NCBI RefSeq assembly: GCF_003850565.1
Contig: NZ_CP027706.1
Coordinates: 1-64,000 of the forward strand
Source: Pseudomonas sessilinigenes
GTDB taxonomy: Bacteria; Pseudomonadota; Gammaproteobacteria; Pseudomonadales; Pseudomonadaceae
Reading direction: 5' to 3'
DNA: 64,000 bases
The notes beneath the pieces are model-generated. The model was not told where the DNA came from. It did no database searches and was given only the letters and a program-made list of their open reading frames with translations. The position numbers and the translations under genes are program-made. Below are positions 38,958 through 48,659 of this stretch, one piece after another (within the stretch, counting starts at the first letter, position 1; each line of letters opens with the position of its first letter).

Positions 38958-39404
38958 TCAGTAGAGCACGCCGTCGAGGATGTCATAGACGATGCCGGTG
39001 CCGACCTCGATCAGGAAGACATCGGCGCCCATGCGTCGCCATTCATAACCGGGGTAGACCGGTAGGCGCGACAGTGCCCGACTGTCCAGGCGTTCGCCGT
39101 AGTAGCCCCGGGGCAGGCGTTCGCCGCGTACCAGGTGGATCCCGCGCGGTGGTGGCGCGCCCCGCACGAAGTAGCCCCGGTTGTCGCGAATGGTCTGGCG
39201 CACCGGGCCGAAATCCCGGGGCGGGCCCCCACGGTGATCGTAGCCCGGGCCCTCACGGTGCTCTTCGCCACGGTGGTCCCAATGCTCCTGCTGTGGTCCG
39301 CCACGCTCATGGCCATCGCGTTCATCGGCCATGACCTGCAGCATTGGGCCGGCGCTGAACATCAGCAACGCGGCGCCGGCAATCAGACGCTTGGAGATTT
39401 TCAT
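38958..39404 (-). CDS. RcnB-family periplasmic protein
   Basis: The 148-residue protein has a signal peptide (MKISKRLIAGAALLMFSAGPMLQVMA). A His/Gly/Arg/Glu-rich low-complexity region (HERGGPQQEHWDHRGEEHRE) follows, then a C-terminal RcnB/CigR domain (YFVRGAPPPRGIHLVRGERLPRGYY, LPVYPGYEWRRMGADVFLIEVGTG). The His-rich part suggests metal binding, and RcnB in E. coli affects Ni/Co homeostasis. It lies downstream of the trpBA terminator, so it is transcribed separately. Confidence 0.88.
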   Translation of the reverse strand: MKISKRLIAGAALLMFSAGPMLQVMADERDGHERGGPQQEHWDHRGEEHREGPGYDHRGGPPRDFGPVRQTIRDNRGYFVRGAPPPRGIHLVRGERLPRGYYGERLDSRALSRLPVYPGYEWRRMGADVFLIEVGTGIVYDILDGVLY

Positions 39405-39434
39405 CAGGTGTTCCTCGCAGCACACACAGCAAAA

Positions 39435-39464
39435 AGGGTTTCAGGACTGTGGTCCCGAAACCCT
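39435..39464 (-). terminator. Rho-independent terminator after trpA
   Basis: AGGGTTTC-A-GGAC-TGTG-GTCC-C-GAAACCCT folds into a long interrupted stem, and on the minus strand TTTTT follows directly. It ends the trpBA transcript 63 bp after the trpA stop. Confidence 0.85.
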
Positions 39465-39526
39465 CGGTCTTGCCAGTTTAGTCTGCGTCCAGAGGGTGAG
39501 ATTCCTCTGTATCAGGAACTTTACCT

Positions 39527-40338
39527 TCAGTTGGCGCGGGCCTTGCGCACGCCCTCGGACAGCGCCGAGCACAGGCTCAGTACACCGTCCACGGCCTGGG
39601 CGGGAGTTTCGGCGCTGGCGATGTGATCGATCAGCGCCGAGCCCACTACCACGCCGTCGGCGAGGCGGGCGATGGCCGCGGCCTGGTCCGGGGTGCGGAT
39701 GCCGAAGCCGATGCTGATGGGCAGGTCGGTATGCCGGCGCAGGCGGGCCACGGCCTGCTCCACATGTTCCAGGGTCGCGGCACCGGCGCCGGTCACCCCG
39801 GCCACCGACACGTAGTAGACGAACCCCGAGCTGCCATCGAGCACCTTGGGCAGGCGCGCGTCGTCGGTGGTCGGCGTGGTCAGGCGGATGAAATCGATGC
39901 CCGCGGCCTGGGCCGGGTCGCACAGCTCGCTGTTATGTTCCGGCGGAATGTCCACCACGATCAGGCCATCGACCCCGGCAGCCTTGGCATCGGCGATGAA
40001 GCGCGGTACGCCGTAGTGGTGGATCGGGTTGAAGTAGCCCATCAGCACCAGCGGCGTGTCGCTGTTGTCCACGCGGAACTCGCGGACCATCTGCAGGGTT
40101 TTCGCCAGGTTTTGCTTGGCGCCCAGGGCTCGGATGTTGGCGAGCTGAATCGCCGGGCCGTCGGCCATGGGGTCGGTGAAGGGCATGCCCAGTTCGATCA
40201 CGTCGGCGCCAGCGGCCGGCAGGCCCTTGAGGATCGCCAGGGACGTGTCGTAGTTCGGATCACCGGCGGTGATGAAGGTCACCAGGGCGGCGCGGTTCTG
40301 TTCCTTGAGTTCGGCAAAGCGCGTTTGCAGGCGGCTCA

Positions 40339-40339
<1 letters not shown>
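39527..40339 (-). CDS. trpA: Tryptophan synthase alpha subunit
   Basis: TrpA cleaves indole-3-glycerol phosphate to indole, which is channelled to TrpB. The 270-residue TIM-barrel protein has the catalytic [17 protein letters not shown] segment (Glu and Asp) and the phosphate-binding [14 protein letters not shown] loop. The ATG at 40339 overlaps the trpB TGA (TGATG), giving translational coupling. Pseudomonads keep trpBA apart from the other trp genes, under TrpI control. Confidence 0.98.
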
Positions 40340-41679
<1,340 letters not shown>

Positions 41680-41683
41680 TCAA

Positions 41684-42577
41684 ATGAGCCGCGACCTGCC
41701 CCCCCTGAATGCCCTGCGGGCCTTCGAAGCCACCGCCCGGTTGAACAGCGTCAGCCAGGCCGCCGAGCAGCTGCATGTCACCCACGGTGCGGTCAGCCGG
41801 CAATTGAAGGTGCTTGAGGAACACTTGGGGCTGAGCCTTTTCAGCAAGGATGGACGCGGCATTAAACTCACAGATGCCGGGGTTCGCCTGCGGGACGCCA
41901 GCAGTGAGGCCTTCGAGCGGTTGCGGGATGTTTGTGCCGAGCTCACTCAAGGCAGTGCCGATGCGCCTTTCGTCCTCGGTTGTTCCGGCAGCCTGTTGGC
42001 GCGTTGGTTGATTCCGCGCCTGGGCCGGCTGAATGCCGACCTGCCGGACCTGCGCCTGCACCTGTCCGCCGACGAAGGCGATCTGGACCCACGGCGGCCA
42101 GGGCTGGATGCCCTGCTGGTATTTGCCGAGCCGCCCTGGCCGGCGGACATGCAGGTGCATGAGCTGGCCAGCGAACGCATCGGCCCGGTGCTCAGCCCGC
42201 GCTACGCCGGTTATCCGCGCCTGCACCAGGCCCCGGCGGCGGCCCTGGCGGCCGAGCCGCTGTTGCACACCACCTCCCGACCCCAGGCCTGGCCCAGTTG
42301 GGCACGGCGCAACGGCATTGCCCCCGAGGCACTGAAATACGGCCAGGGGTTCGAGCATCTGTATTACTTGCTGGAGGCGGCGGTGGCCGGGCTGGGGGTG
42401 GCGATCGCCCCGGAACCCTTGGTGGCCGAGGACTTGCTGGCGGGTCGGCTAGTGGCGCCCTGGGGTTTTTGCGATACCCCGGGACAGCTGGCGCTATGGT
42501 CGCCCAAGCGCGCCGCCGACGGGCGCGCCCGGCAGCTGGCGCAGTGGTTGAAGACCGAGCTGCGCCAGCCGGCTTGA
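41684..42577 (+). CDS. trpI: LysR-family activator of trpBA
   Basis: The 297-residue LysR protein begins [20 protein letters not shown] with the helix-turn-helix [27 protein letters not shown] (about 22-48) and an effector domain (about 90-290). Position divergent from trpBA identifies it as TrpI, which in Pseudomonas activates trpBA in response to indole-3-glycerol phosphate. The dyad just upstream supports this. Confidence 0.95.
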   Translation: MSRDLPPLNALRAFEATARLNSVSQAAEQLHVTHGAVSRQLKVLEEHLGLSLFSKDGRGIKLTDAGVRLRDASSEAFERLRDVCAELTQGSADAPFVLGCSGSLLARWLIPRLGRLNADLPDLRLHLSADEGDLDPRRPGLDALLVFAEPPWPADMQVHELASERIGPVLSPRYAGYPRLHQAPAAALAAEPLLHTTSRPQAWPSWARRNGIAPEALKYGQGFEHLYYLLEAAVAGLGVAIAPEPLVAEDLLAGRLVAPWGFCDTPGQLALWSPKRAADGRARQLAQWLKTELRQPA

Positions 42578-42599
42578 GTTCTGCTGTGGGGAGCTGGAC

Positions 42600-42926
42600 T
42601 CAGTTGTTGCGTTTGCACAACAGGTAGGCGGCCAGCAGGCCAATGGCCCCGACGGCGACGCCGGCGGTGGTCCAGGGGTGTTCCTGGGCGTAGTCGCGGG
42701 TGGCGATCCCGGTCTCGCGGGTTTTCACCTTGACCTCTTCATAGGCATCGCTGAGCAGGCTGCGCGAGTGTTTCAGCGCGCTTTCGGCATTGCTCTTGAG
42801 CGTCTTGAGGGTTTTGCGCGACTCTTCGGAAGCATCATCCTTGAGGCTTTCCAGGGATTTGAGCAGGCTCTCGATCTCGGCTTCCATACTTTCCAACGAG
42901 GCTTTGCGTGACGACGAATTGGCCAT
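42600..42926 (-). CDS. DUF883 (ElaB/YqjD-like) membrane-anchored protein
   Basis: The 108-residue protein is mostly helical and coiled-coil-like (about 5-80, with heptad-rich LESMEAEIESLLKSLESLKDD). It has a C-terminal membrane segment (TTAGVAVGAIGLLAAYLLCK) preceded by the family motif HPWTTAGVAVG. E. coli relatives ElaB and YqjD bind ribosomes and sit in the inner membrane in stationary phase. It converges on trpI, 22 bp apart. Confidence 0.9.
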   Translation of the reverse strand: MANSSSRKASLESMEAEIESLLKSLESLKDDASEESRKTLKTLKSNAESALKHSRSLLSDAYEEVKVKTRETGIATRDYAQEHPWTTAGVAVGAIGLLAAYLLCKRNN

Positions 42927-43083
42927 GTGGGCTCTCCTGCAACGGGGTGATGAGGTGTGTAGGTTCCGACTGCACGGCCTTGGGAAAGTGCAGAAAATCT
43001 GAATTGCCCCTGAGACAAGGCGTCACAAGTGCCCCAGGCAATCACTGCTAGGCTTTAGTTCATCACCGGAAAAGGAGAGTGCC

Positions 43084-43299
43084 ATGAGTGATCATCACAC
43101 CTACAAGAAGGTCGAACTGGTCGGTTCTTCGCCCAACAGCATCGAAGACGCGATCAATAACGCGCTGGCCGAGGCGCACAAGAGCATCAAGCACCTGGAG
43201 TGGTTCGAAGTCACCGAGACCCGTGGCCATATCAAGGACGGCAAGGCGGCGCATTTCCAGGTCACCCTCAAGGTCGGCTTCCGCATTGCCAATAGTTGA
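43084..43299 (+). CDS. Dodecin flavin-binding protein
   Basis: The 71-residue protein ([19 protein letters not shown]) matches dodecin: the KxVELVGSS start, an amphipathic helix [24 protein letters not shown] and the [21 protein letters not shown] strands. Dodecins form 12-mer shells that store riboflavin or FMN. The conserved Trp (W in LEWFEV) that stacks flavin is present. GGAGAG precedes the ATG. Confidence 0.93.
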   Translation: MSDHHTYKKVELVGSSPNSIEDAINNALAEAHKSIKHLEWFEVTETRGHIKDGKAAHFQVTLKVGFRIANS

Positions 43300-43433
43300 G
43301 GGCTTGAGCTAGGCTCTGGAACTTGTGCGCTGGCCGAGTGCCATAGGAAATGGCAAAGCGCTACAACTGTCTTGAGCCTCTGTCAGGCTGGCGTCCACGC
43401 CGCCTCTTTTGATCCGACCAGGGAATGTGACCG

Positions 43434-43658
43434 ATGAAAAAACTAGTTTTAGCTGCTGCTTTGTTCAGTCTTGCGGGAACTGCCCTTGCTGCCGGCAAGC
43501 CATGCGAGGAGCTCAAGGGCGAAATTGCCGCGAAGCTCGATGCCAAGGGCGTCGCCCACTACTCGCTGGAAGTGGTCGACAAGGGCGCTGCGGCGGACGG
43601 CAAGGTGGTCGGCTCCTGCGAAGCCGGTACCAAGGAGATTGTCTACAAGCGCGGTTGA
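43434..43658 (+). CDS. DUF1161 periplasmic protein (copy 1)
   Basis: The 74-residue protein has a signal peptide (MKKLVLAAALFSLAGTALA) and a DUF1161 domain starting KPCEELKGEIAAKLDAKGV and ending VGSCEAGTKEIVYKRG, with two cysteines likely to form a disulfide. Function unknown. A clear terminator follows. A second copy lies about 2 kb downstream. Confidence 0.9.
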   Translation: MKKLVLAAALFSLAGTALAAGKPCEELKGEIAAKLDAKGVAHYSLEVVDKGAAADGKVVGSCEAGTKEIVYKRG

Positions 43659-43683
43659 TCCCTTGTAGCCTCCAGAAAAAACC

Positions 43684-43710
43684 AAGCCGACGCCAAGCGT
43701 CGGCTTTTTT
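43684..43710 (+). terminator. Rho-independent terminator after DUF1161 copy 1
   Basis: AAGCCGACGC-CAA-GCGTCGGCTT followed by TTTT forms a 10-bp perfect stem and lies between this gene and the convergent oxidoreductase gene. Confidence 0.92.
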
Positions 43711-43731
43711 GTGCCCGGGATCCAGGCCTGC

Positions 43732-44733
43732 TCAGCCCTTCATCACCTGGGACAGCAGCTCGTAGGAGTGCAGGCGGTCGGCGTGCTCGTAGAGGTCGCA
43801 AGTGAAGATCAGCTCGTCAGCACCGGTCTGCTCCACCAGTACTTCTAGCTTGGCGCGGATCTTCGCCGGGCTGCCGATCATCGCCAGGCCGAGGAAACTG
43901 CCCACCGCTTCCTTCTCATGGGGCAGCCACAGGCCGTCCATGCTCTTGACCGGCTTGCGCTGGACCAGGCTCTGGCCGCGCATCAGGGCGAGGATCCGCT
44001 GGTACACCGAGGTCGCCAGGTAGTCGGCCTGCTCGTCGGTATCGGCGGCCACCAGCGGTACCCCGAGCATCACGTAGGGTTTGTCGAGTACCGCCGAAGG
44101 CTTGAAGTGATTGCGGTACACGCGGATCGCCTCATGCATGTAGCGCGGTGCGAAGTGCGAGGCGAAGGCGTAGGGCAGGCCCCGCTCCCCGGCCAGCTGC
44201 GCGCTGAACAGGCTGGAACCCAGCAGCCATACCGGCACGTTGCTGCCGGTGCCGGGCATCGCGATCACTCGCTGCTCCGGGGAGCGCGGGCCCAGGTAGG
44301 CCATCAACTCGGCTACGTCCTCGGGGAAGTCGTCGGCGCTGCCGGAACGTTCGCGGCGCAGGGCTCGCGCGGTCATCTGGTCCGAGCCCGGGGCACGGCC
44401 CAGGCCCAGGTCGATGCGGCCCGGGTACAGGCTTTCCAGGGTGCCGAACTGTTCGGCGATCACCAGCGGCGCATGGTTGGGCAGCATGACCCCGCCAGAG
44501 CCGACGCGAATGGTCGAGGTGCCACCGGCCAGGTAGCCGATGAGCACCGAAGTGGCGGAGCTGGCGATGCCGTCCATGTTGTGGTGCTCGGCGACCCAGA
44601 ACCGGGTATAGCCGAACTTCTCCACATGCTGGGCCAGGTCCAGGGAGTTGTGCAGGGATTGGGCCGGGCTGCCGTCTTCACGCACGGGCACCAGGTCGAG
44701 GGTCGAGAACTTCACAGCGGACAGCGGTTTCAT
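43732..44733 (-). CDS. LLM-class flavin-dependent oxidoreductase
   Basis: The 333-residue cytosolic TIM-barrel protein belongs to the luciferase-like monooxygenase superfamily, YhbW group. Visible blocks are [36 protein letters not shown] (substrate/flavin site), [25 protein letters not shown] and [13 protein letters not shown]. The substrate is unknown. The start MKPLSAVKF at 44733 follows AAGGAGACGC, which is framed by an inverted repeat. Confidence 0.92.
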   Translation of the reverse strand: MKPLSAVKFSTLDLVPVREDGSPAQSLHNSLDLAQHVEKFGYTRFWVAEHHNMDGIASSATSVLIGYLAGGTSTIRVGSGGVMLPNHAPLVIAEQFGTLESLYPGRIDLGLGRAPGSDQMTARALRRERSGSADDFPEDVAELMAYLGPRSPEQRVIAMPGTGSNVPVWLLGSSLFSAQLAGERGLPYAFASHFAPRYMHEAIRVYRNHFKPSAVLDKPYVMLGVPLVAADTDEQADYLATSVYQRILALMRGQSLVQRKPVKSMDGLWLPHEKEAVGSFLGLAMIGSPAKIRAKLEVLVEQTGADELIFTCDLYEHADRLHSYELLSQVMKG

Positions 44734-44764
44734 AAGCCTGCGTCTCCTTGGGATGTGCAGGCTT
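44734..44764 (-). repeat. Leader inverted repeat around the oxidoreductase Shine-Dalgarno
   Basis: AAGCCTGC (44734-44741) and GCAGGCTT (44757-44764) form 8-bp arms with a 15-nt loop. In the minus-strand mRNA the AAGGAG ribosome binding site falls in the loop and one arm abuts the ATG, so folding could affect initiation. Inference. Confidence 0.45.
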
Positions 44765-44971
44765 TTGTCATGGGCCAAAACCTGCCGAAGTTTGTAAGTC
44801 AGACCTATGCAATGTGGGCATATACCCGAGTTTCAATAGCCAGAGTGAATTTGTCGGGTAAATGGTCCGCTCACACCGGCTGAACTTTACCGTGGCATCT
44901 ATCCTCACAACCCTTGAGATGCGGGAAATCATGGCGGTGCGCTCCCGTGCCGCGGCGTTGAGGAGAGACAG

Positions 44972-45403
44972 ATGGCTATCAAGAAAAAGGCTTCGGCCCA
45001 TTGGGAAGGCGACCTGAAAACCGGGATCGGCTCGATCTCCACTGAAACCGGGGTCCTGCGCGAGGCTCCCTACGGCTTCAAGGCGCGTTTCGAAGGCGGC
45101 AGGGGAACCAACCCGGAAGAACTGATCGGCGCGGCCCATGCCGGCTGCTTCTCCATGGCGTTTTCCATGATCCTCGGCGAGGCCGGGCTCAAGGCCGAGA
45201 GTATCGATACCCAGGCCGAGGTGACCCTGGACCAGGTCGATGGCGGTTTTGCCATCACTGCGGTGCACCTGGTCCTCAAGGCCAGGATCCCGGGGGCCAG
45301 CCAGCAACAGTTCGACGAGCTGAGCCGCAAGGCCAAGGACGGTTGCCCGGTATCCAAGGTGCTCAAGGCCAGCATCACGCTGGACGCGACCCTGCTCGGC
45401 TGA
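44972..45403 (+). CDS. osmC: OsmC-type organic hydroperoxide peroxidase
   Basis: The 143-residue protein detoxifies organic peroxides with a thiol mechanism. It has the two redox cysteines C59 (AAHAGCFSMAFS) and C125 (KDGCPVSK) and the N-terminal KKKASAHWEGDLKTGIGSIST strand typical of OsmC rather than Ohr. It is divergent from the flavin oxidoreductase, with 238 bp between starts. OsmC genes are usually stress- and stationary-phase-induced, but I could not identify a firm promoter. Confidence 0.93.
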   Translation: MAIKKKASAHWEGDLKTGIGSISTETGVLREAPYGFKARFEGGRGTNPEELIGAAHAGCFSMAFSMILGEAGLKAESIDTQAEVTLDQVDGGFAITAVHLVLKARIPGASQQQFDELSRKAKDGCPVSKVLKASITLDATLLG

Positions 45404-45411
45404 CCGTGGTC

Positions 45412-45436
45412 GCCGGTTCCTGCATCGGGAACCGGC
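45412..45436. repeat. Hairpin after osmC
   Basis: GCCGGTTCC-TGCATCG-GGAACCGGC forms a 9-bp perfect stem just after the osmC stop. No T-run follows, so it may be a 3' stabiliser or a weak terminator. Confidence 0.6.
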
Positions 45437-45546
45437 ACGCCCAGGCTGTGCGCCAGTTCAGAACCGGGTCATGGAAAATGTGGTCGAATACCGGACTGCG
45501 GCTTGAGTGTGCGTTCGCACGCGCCGCATCAAGGGAGTTTGCAATC

Positions 45547-45780
45547 ATGAAACGTTTTGCCTTGGCGGTAGCAAGTTGTGCGCTGGCCACATCGGCCCTG
45601 GCCGCGCCCAAGCCCTGCGAGGAACTCAAGGCCGAGATCGAAGCCAAGATCCAGGCCCGGGGCGTCTCCTCCTACACCCTGGAAATCGTCACCAACGACG
45701 AGGTCCACGACGACAACATGGTGGTCGGCAGCTGTGAGAACGGCACCAAGAAGATCATCTACCAGAAGAACGATCGCTGA
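45547..45780 (+). CDS. DUF1161 periplasmic protein (copy 2)
   Basis: The 77-residue protein has a signal peptide (MKRFALAVASCALATSALA) and the DUF1161 pattern KPCEELKAEIEAKIQARGV ... VVGSCENGTKKIIYQKNDR. It is clearly homologous to copy 1 at 43434 (same motif order and two cysteines). GGGAG precedes the start. The two copies flank the oxidoreductase/osmC pair, which suggests a duplication followed by insertion or local rearrangement. Confidence 0.9.
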   Translation: MKRFALAVASCALATSALAAPKPCEELKAEIEAKIQARGVSSYTLEIVTNDEVHDDNMVVGSCENGTKKIIYQKNDR

Positions 45781-45786
45781 AGCGGC

Positions 45787-46206
45787 TCACGGCACGCAAT
45801 TGACCATCCGCTCCTCGGCGACGATCTCGCGCTGGGCGTTGTACAGCCGGGCGCTGGGGGTGAACGCCAGGTTGCGGGCTTCCAGCCGGTAGCGCTGGCC
45901 GGCCTGGAAGTGGTCATAGCGCAGGCTCAGGTAGCACAGCCGCTCTTGTGGGTCGGTGGTCATGCCCATGCCGCCGGCGAACACCTCGAAATCGAAACGC
46001 ACCATCAGTTCGTGGCTGCCGGGAGTGACCTGGAAGAACCGGCCATCGCTCAGGCGTTGGTTATCCAGGCGTTCGGCCATGATCAGCTTGCCACCGGGCA
46101 CCGGGGTGGCCAGGTCGATCCAGGCCTGTTGCGGGTCGACGCTGGGCAGCGGCGTGCTGCAGGCGGTGAGGGTGGCAAAGGCAAGGACCAGCAGGGGCAG
46201 GCGCAT
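45787..46206 (-). CDS. Putative lipoprotein (sister of the next gene)
   Basis: The 139-residue protein starts MRLPLLVLAFATLTAC, a lipoprotein signal with lipobox LTAC. It contains VDPQQAWIDLATP and GSHELMVRFDF, closely echoing the neighbour at 46254. No known catalytic motif. The position and pairing resemble the PA0045-PA0047 region. The frame extends well upstream of 46206, but the lipobox fixes the start. Confidence 0.8.
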   Translation of the reverse strand: MRLPLLVLAFATLTACSTPLPSVDPQQAWIDLATPVPGGKLIMAERLDNQRLSDGRFFQVTPGSHELMVRFDFEVFAGGMGMTTDPQERLCYLSLRYDHFQAGQRYRLEARNLAFTPSARLYNAQREIVAEERMVNCVP

Positions 46207-46253
46207 GACGTAAGGAAGCCAGGTCGGAGAGGGGGCTTCCAGCATAACGCCGA

Positions 46254-46670
46254 TCAGCTGCGCTGGCAGCCTGCCGGTTGCGCCTTGCCCAGCAGGGTGT
46301 GCTGCTCGTCGTAGAGCCTGGCCCAGGGATGGAAGCCGATATTGCCGGCGCGCACCTGATAACGCTGGCCAGCGTTGAATCCGGCGAATTTCACGTTCAA
46401 CCGACAGTCGCGCCACAACGGTTCCTCGGCATCGCCGCCGATGTTGCCGGGCGCCACGGCGAACTGGTAGCGCAGGATCAGCTCATGGCTGCCCGGCTGG
46501 ACCTGGAAGTAACGTGGATCCTCGGCGCCTTTGGCATCCACTTTCAGGGCTTGCAACTGGGTGTCCCGGGGTGGGGCGAGGTCGATCCAGGCTTGCGTGG
46601 GGTCAGGGTCGGGCAGGCCCGCGCAACCGTTGAGGGCCAGTAAACCGGTGGTCAGCAGCAACACGCGCAT
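46254..46670 (-). CDS. Putative lipoprotein (sister gene)
   Basis: The 138-residue protein starts MRVLLLTTGLLALNGC (lipobox LNGC). It shares PDPTQAWIDLAPP, FQVQPGSHELILRYQF and FNAGQRYQVRAGNIGFHPWARLYD with the downstream gene, so the two arose by tandem duplication. Cysteines after the lipobox (WRDCRLNV, PAGC) could form a disulfide. Function unknown. Probably cotranscribed with its sister, 47 bp apart. Confidence 0.8.
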   Translation of the reverse strand: MRVLLLTTGLLALNGCAGLPDPDPTQAWIDLAPPRDTQLQALKVDAKGAEDPRYFQVQPGSHELILRYQFAVAPGNIGGDAEEPLWRDCRLNVKFAGFNAGQRYQVRAGNIGFHPWARLYDEQHTLLGKAQPAGCQRS

Positions 46671-46729
46671 GGCGAAACTCCAGGCAGGCGAGATAGTCTT
46701 GCGGGCAGACTCTCTCTGGATGATTCGAT

Positions 46730-47809
46730 TTGAATAGGCCGTGTCCAAGCCATGGGGTACTTGATCGCGTTTTGCGCTTTTGGTTTCCGCCCCTGGTGCT
46801 TTTACTGCTCAACGGTTGCAGCAGTGCTGGCTACTACAGCCAGCTGGCCAGTGGCCAATGGCAGTTGCTGCGCTCGCGCGTACCTGTGGCCCAGGTGCTG
46901 GCCGATCCATCCCGCGATGCTACCCTGCGTGCCCACCTGGCCCAGTCGCAGCGGGCCCGCACGTTCGCCAGCGAGCACTTGCACCTGCCGGACAACCGCA
47001 GCTATCGGCTGTACGTCGATATCGGCCGGCAATACGTGGTGTGGAATGTGTTCGCCACGCCGGAGTTTTCCCTGGCCCCGCAAACCCATTGTTTCCCCAT
47101 CGCCGGTTGCGTGGCCTATCGCGGCTACTACAGCCAGGGAGCGGCCCGGGGCGAGGCGGCGCTGTTGCAGCAAAAGGGCATGGACGTGACCATCGGTGGG
47201 GTCGAAGCCTATTCCACCCTGGGCTGGTTCGACGATCCGATCATCAGCTCGATGACCCATTGGGGCGACGAGCGCCTGGCCACCCTGATCTTTCACGAAC
47301 TGGCCCATCAGCGCTTCTATGTGAAGGACGACACCGAGTTCAACGAGTCCTTCGCCACTTTCGTCGAGCAGGAAGGCACCCGGCAGTGGCGCGCCTATCG
47401 CGGGTTGCCTGCGTCCACCGATAACGCATTGCGCCAGCGCGACCAGTTGACCCAGTTGGTGCTCGACACCCGCAAGCGCCTGGAACAGCTCTATGCCTTG
47501 CCCCTGCCCGCCGAGCAGATGCGCCAGCGCAAGGCCCTGGAGTTCGAGCGGATGCGCCAGGACTATCGCCACCTACGGGACAGCCAATGGGCCGGCGCCA
47601 ATCGCTACGACGCCTGGATCGACGCCCCCATGAACAACGCCCGGCTCCTGCCTTTCGGTCTGTACGACCAGTGGGTGCCAGCGTTCGCCGCACTGTTCAA
47701 GGAGGAGCACGGCGACTGGCCAGCCTTCTACGCGGCGGTTGAAAAGCTCGGTCGCCAGTCGGCCGATAAGCGCAAGGCGGCGCTCAAAGCCCTGATGGGT
47801 GGCCTCTAG
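46730..47809 (+). CDS. Lipoprotein aminopeptidase (PF10023-like)
   Basis: The product (359 residues from TTG 46730, or 345 from TTG 46772, which gives the cleaner lipoprotein signal MRFWFPPLVLLLLNGC) has a zinc-metallopeptidase motif HELAHQRFYVKDDTEFNESFATF (HExxH with a distal Glu). This matches the 'putative aminopeptidase' family. It is anchored to the membrane by a lipidated Cys. No good ribosome binding site marks either start. It is divergent from the lipoprotein pair. Confidence 0.85.
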   Translation: MNRPCPSHGVLDRVLRFWFPPLVLLLLNGCSSAGYYSQLASGQWQLLRSRVPVAQVLADPSRDATLRAHLAQSQRARTFASEHLHLPDNRSYRLYVDIGRQYVVWNVFATPEFSLAPQTHCFPIAGCVAYRGYYSQGAARGEAALLQQKGMDVTIGGVEAYSTLGWFDDPIISSMTHWGDERLATLIFHELAHQRFYVKDDTEFNESFATFVEQEGTRQWRAYRGLPASTDNALRQRDQLTQLVLDTRKRLEQLYALPLPAEQMRQRKALEFERMRQDYRHLRDSQWAGANRYDAWIDAPMNNARLLPFGLYDQWVPAFAALFKEEHGDWPAFYAAVEKLGRQSADKRKAALKALMGGL

Positions 47810-47835
47810 AAGCACGCCAAGCAATACGTTTGCTT

Positions 47836-47866
47836 TCGTAGGCGCCAGGCTTGCCCGCGATGAGGC
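47836..47866. repeat. Partial REP sequence
   Basis: TCGTAGGCGCCAGGCTTGCCCGCGATGAGG is a worn P. fluorescens-type REP (GTAGG head, GGCTTGCCCGCGAT tail). It sits next to the decayed REP-associated transposase tail. Confidence 0.65.
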
Positions 47867-47873
47867 CGGATCG

Positions 47874-47960
47874 TCAAATCCAGATCGCATCCCAAAGCGC
47901 AGAGTCGCCAACCCGTTTCACCAGCCCCGCGCGTAACGGGTTGGCCACGGGTTGGCGTGC
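47874..47960 (-). pseudogene. Remnant of a REP-associated tyrosine transposase (RAYT)
   Basis: On the minus strand the frame reads VANPLRAGLVKRVGDSALWD then AIWI and stop at 47874. This is the characteristic C terminus of RAYT/TnpA-REP proteins ('VANPLRAGLV..GDY..WDA.W'). The frame upstream continues only as GPARQP and then loses similarity, and the catalytic HUH and Tyr region is missing. It is a 3' fragment about 25 codons long between a REP and the HAD phosphatase gene. Confidence 0.75.
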
Positions 47961-47980
47961 TGGCCCACGATGCGCTCGGT

Positions 47981-48631
47981 TCAGCGTTGCAGGAAGGCCT
48001 GGTGCAGTTGCTCCAGGGTCTGGAAGTGATAGGCCGGTGCCTCGGCGCTCAGTTCCTCGTGGCTGCCGAAGCCGTAACCCACCGCTGCCGCGTCCAGGCC
48101 GTTGCGCTTCGCACCGATCAGGTCGTGCTTGCGGTCGCCGATCATCAGGGTGTCGGCCGGGTCCAGGCGTTCCTGCTCCAGCAGGTGGGCGATCAGCTCC
48201 ACCTTGTCGGTGCGGGTGCCGTCCAGCTCGCTGCCGTAGATCACCTTGAAGTGCTTGGCGAAGTCGAAGTGGCGGGCGATCTCCCGGGCGAACACCCAGG
48301 GTTTGGAGGTGGCGATGTACAGCTGCCGGCCCTGGCCGCCGAGGGTCTCGAGCAGCGGCATGACGCCGTCGAAGACACGGTTCTCGTACAGGCCGGTGAC
48401 CTTGAAGCGCTCGCGATAGAAATTCACCGCGTCCCAGGCCCGGGCTTCGTCGAAGCCATAGAACTGCATGAAGGCCTGCAGCAACGGCGGGCCGATGAAG
48501 TGTTCGAGCTTGGCGAGGTCCGGTTCGTCGATGCCCAGCTTGCCCAGGGCGAACTGGATCGAGCGGGTGATGCCTTCGCGGGGGTCGGTGAGGGTGCCAT
48601 CGAGGTCGAACAATACGGTTTGGTAGTGCAT
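47981..48631 (-). CDS. HAD-family phosphatase (phosphoglycolate phosphatase-like)
   Basis: The 216-residue cytosolic protein starts MHYQTVLFDLDGTLTDPREG, with nucleophile D9. It has the Thr/Ser motif II in YIATSKPW, a Lys (VELIAHLLE region) and the acidic motif MIGDRKHDLIGAKRNG. The helical cap (about 16-85) is of the Gph type. The substrate may be phosphoglycolate or a related small phosphate ester. It is probably an operon with the carbonic anhydrase gene, 28 bp upstream. Confidence 0.88.
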   Translation of the reverse strand: MHYQTVLFDLDGTLTDPREGITRSIQFALGKLGIDEPDLAKLEHFIGPPLLQAFMQFYGFDEARAWDAVNFYRERFKVTGLYENRVFDGVMPLLETLGGQGRQLYIATSKPWVFAREIARHFDFAKHFKVIYGSELDGTRTDKVELIAHLLEQERLDPADTLMIGDRKHDLIGAKRNGLDAAAVGYGFGSHEELSAEAPAYHFQTLEQLHQAFLQR

Positions 48632-48659
48632 GGGAATTCCTGGGCTGTACAACGGTTGA

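Noticed and set aside
44882..44910. AlgU-type promoter (GAACTT...) before osmC
   Set aside because: GAACTT is present but no TCTGA-like -10 lies at a 16-17 bp spacing.
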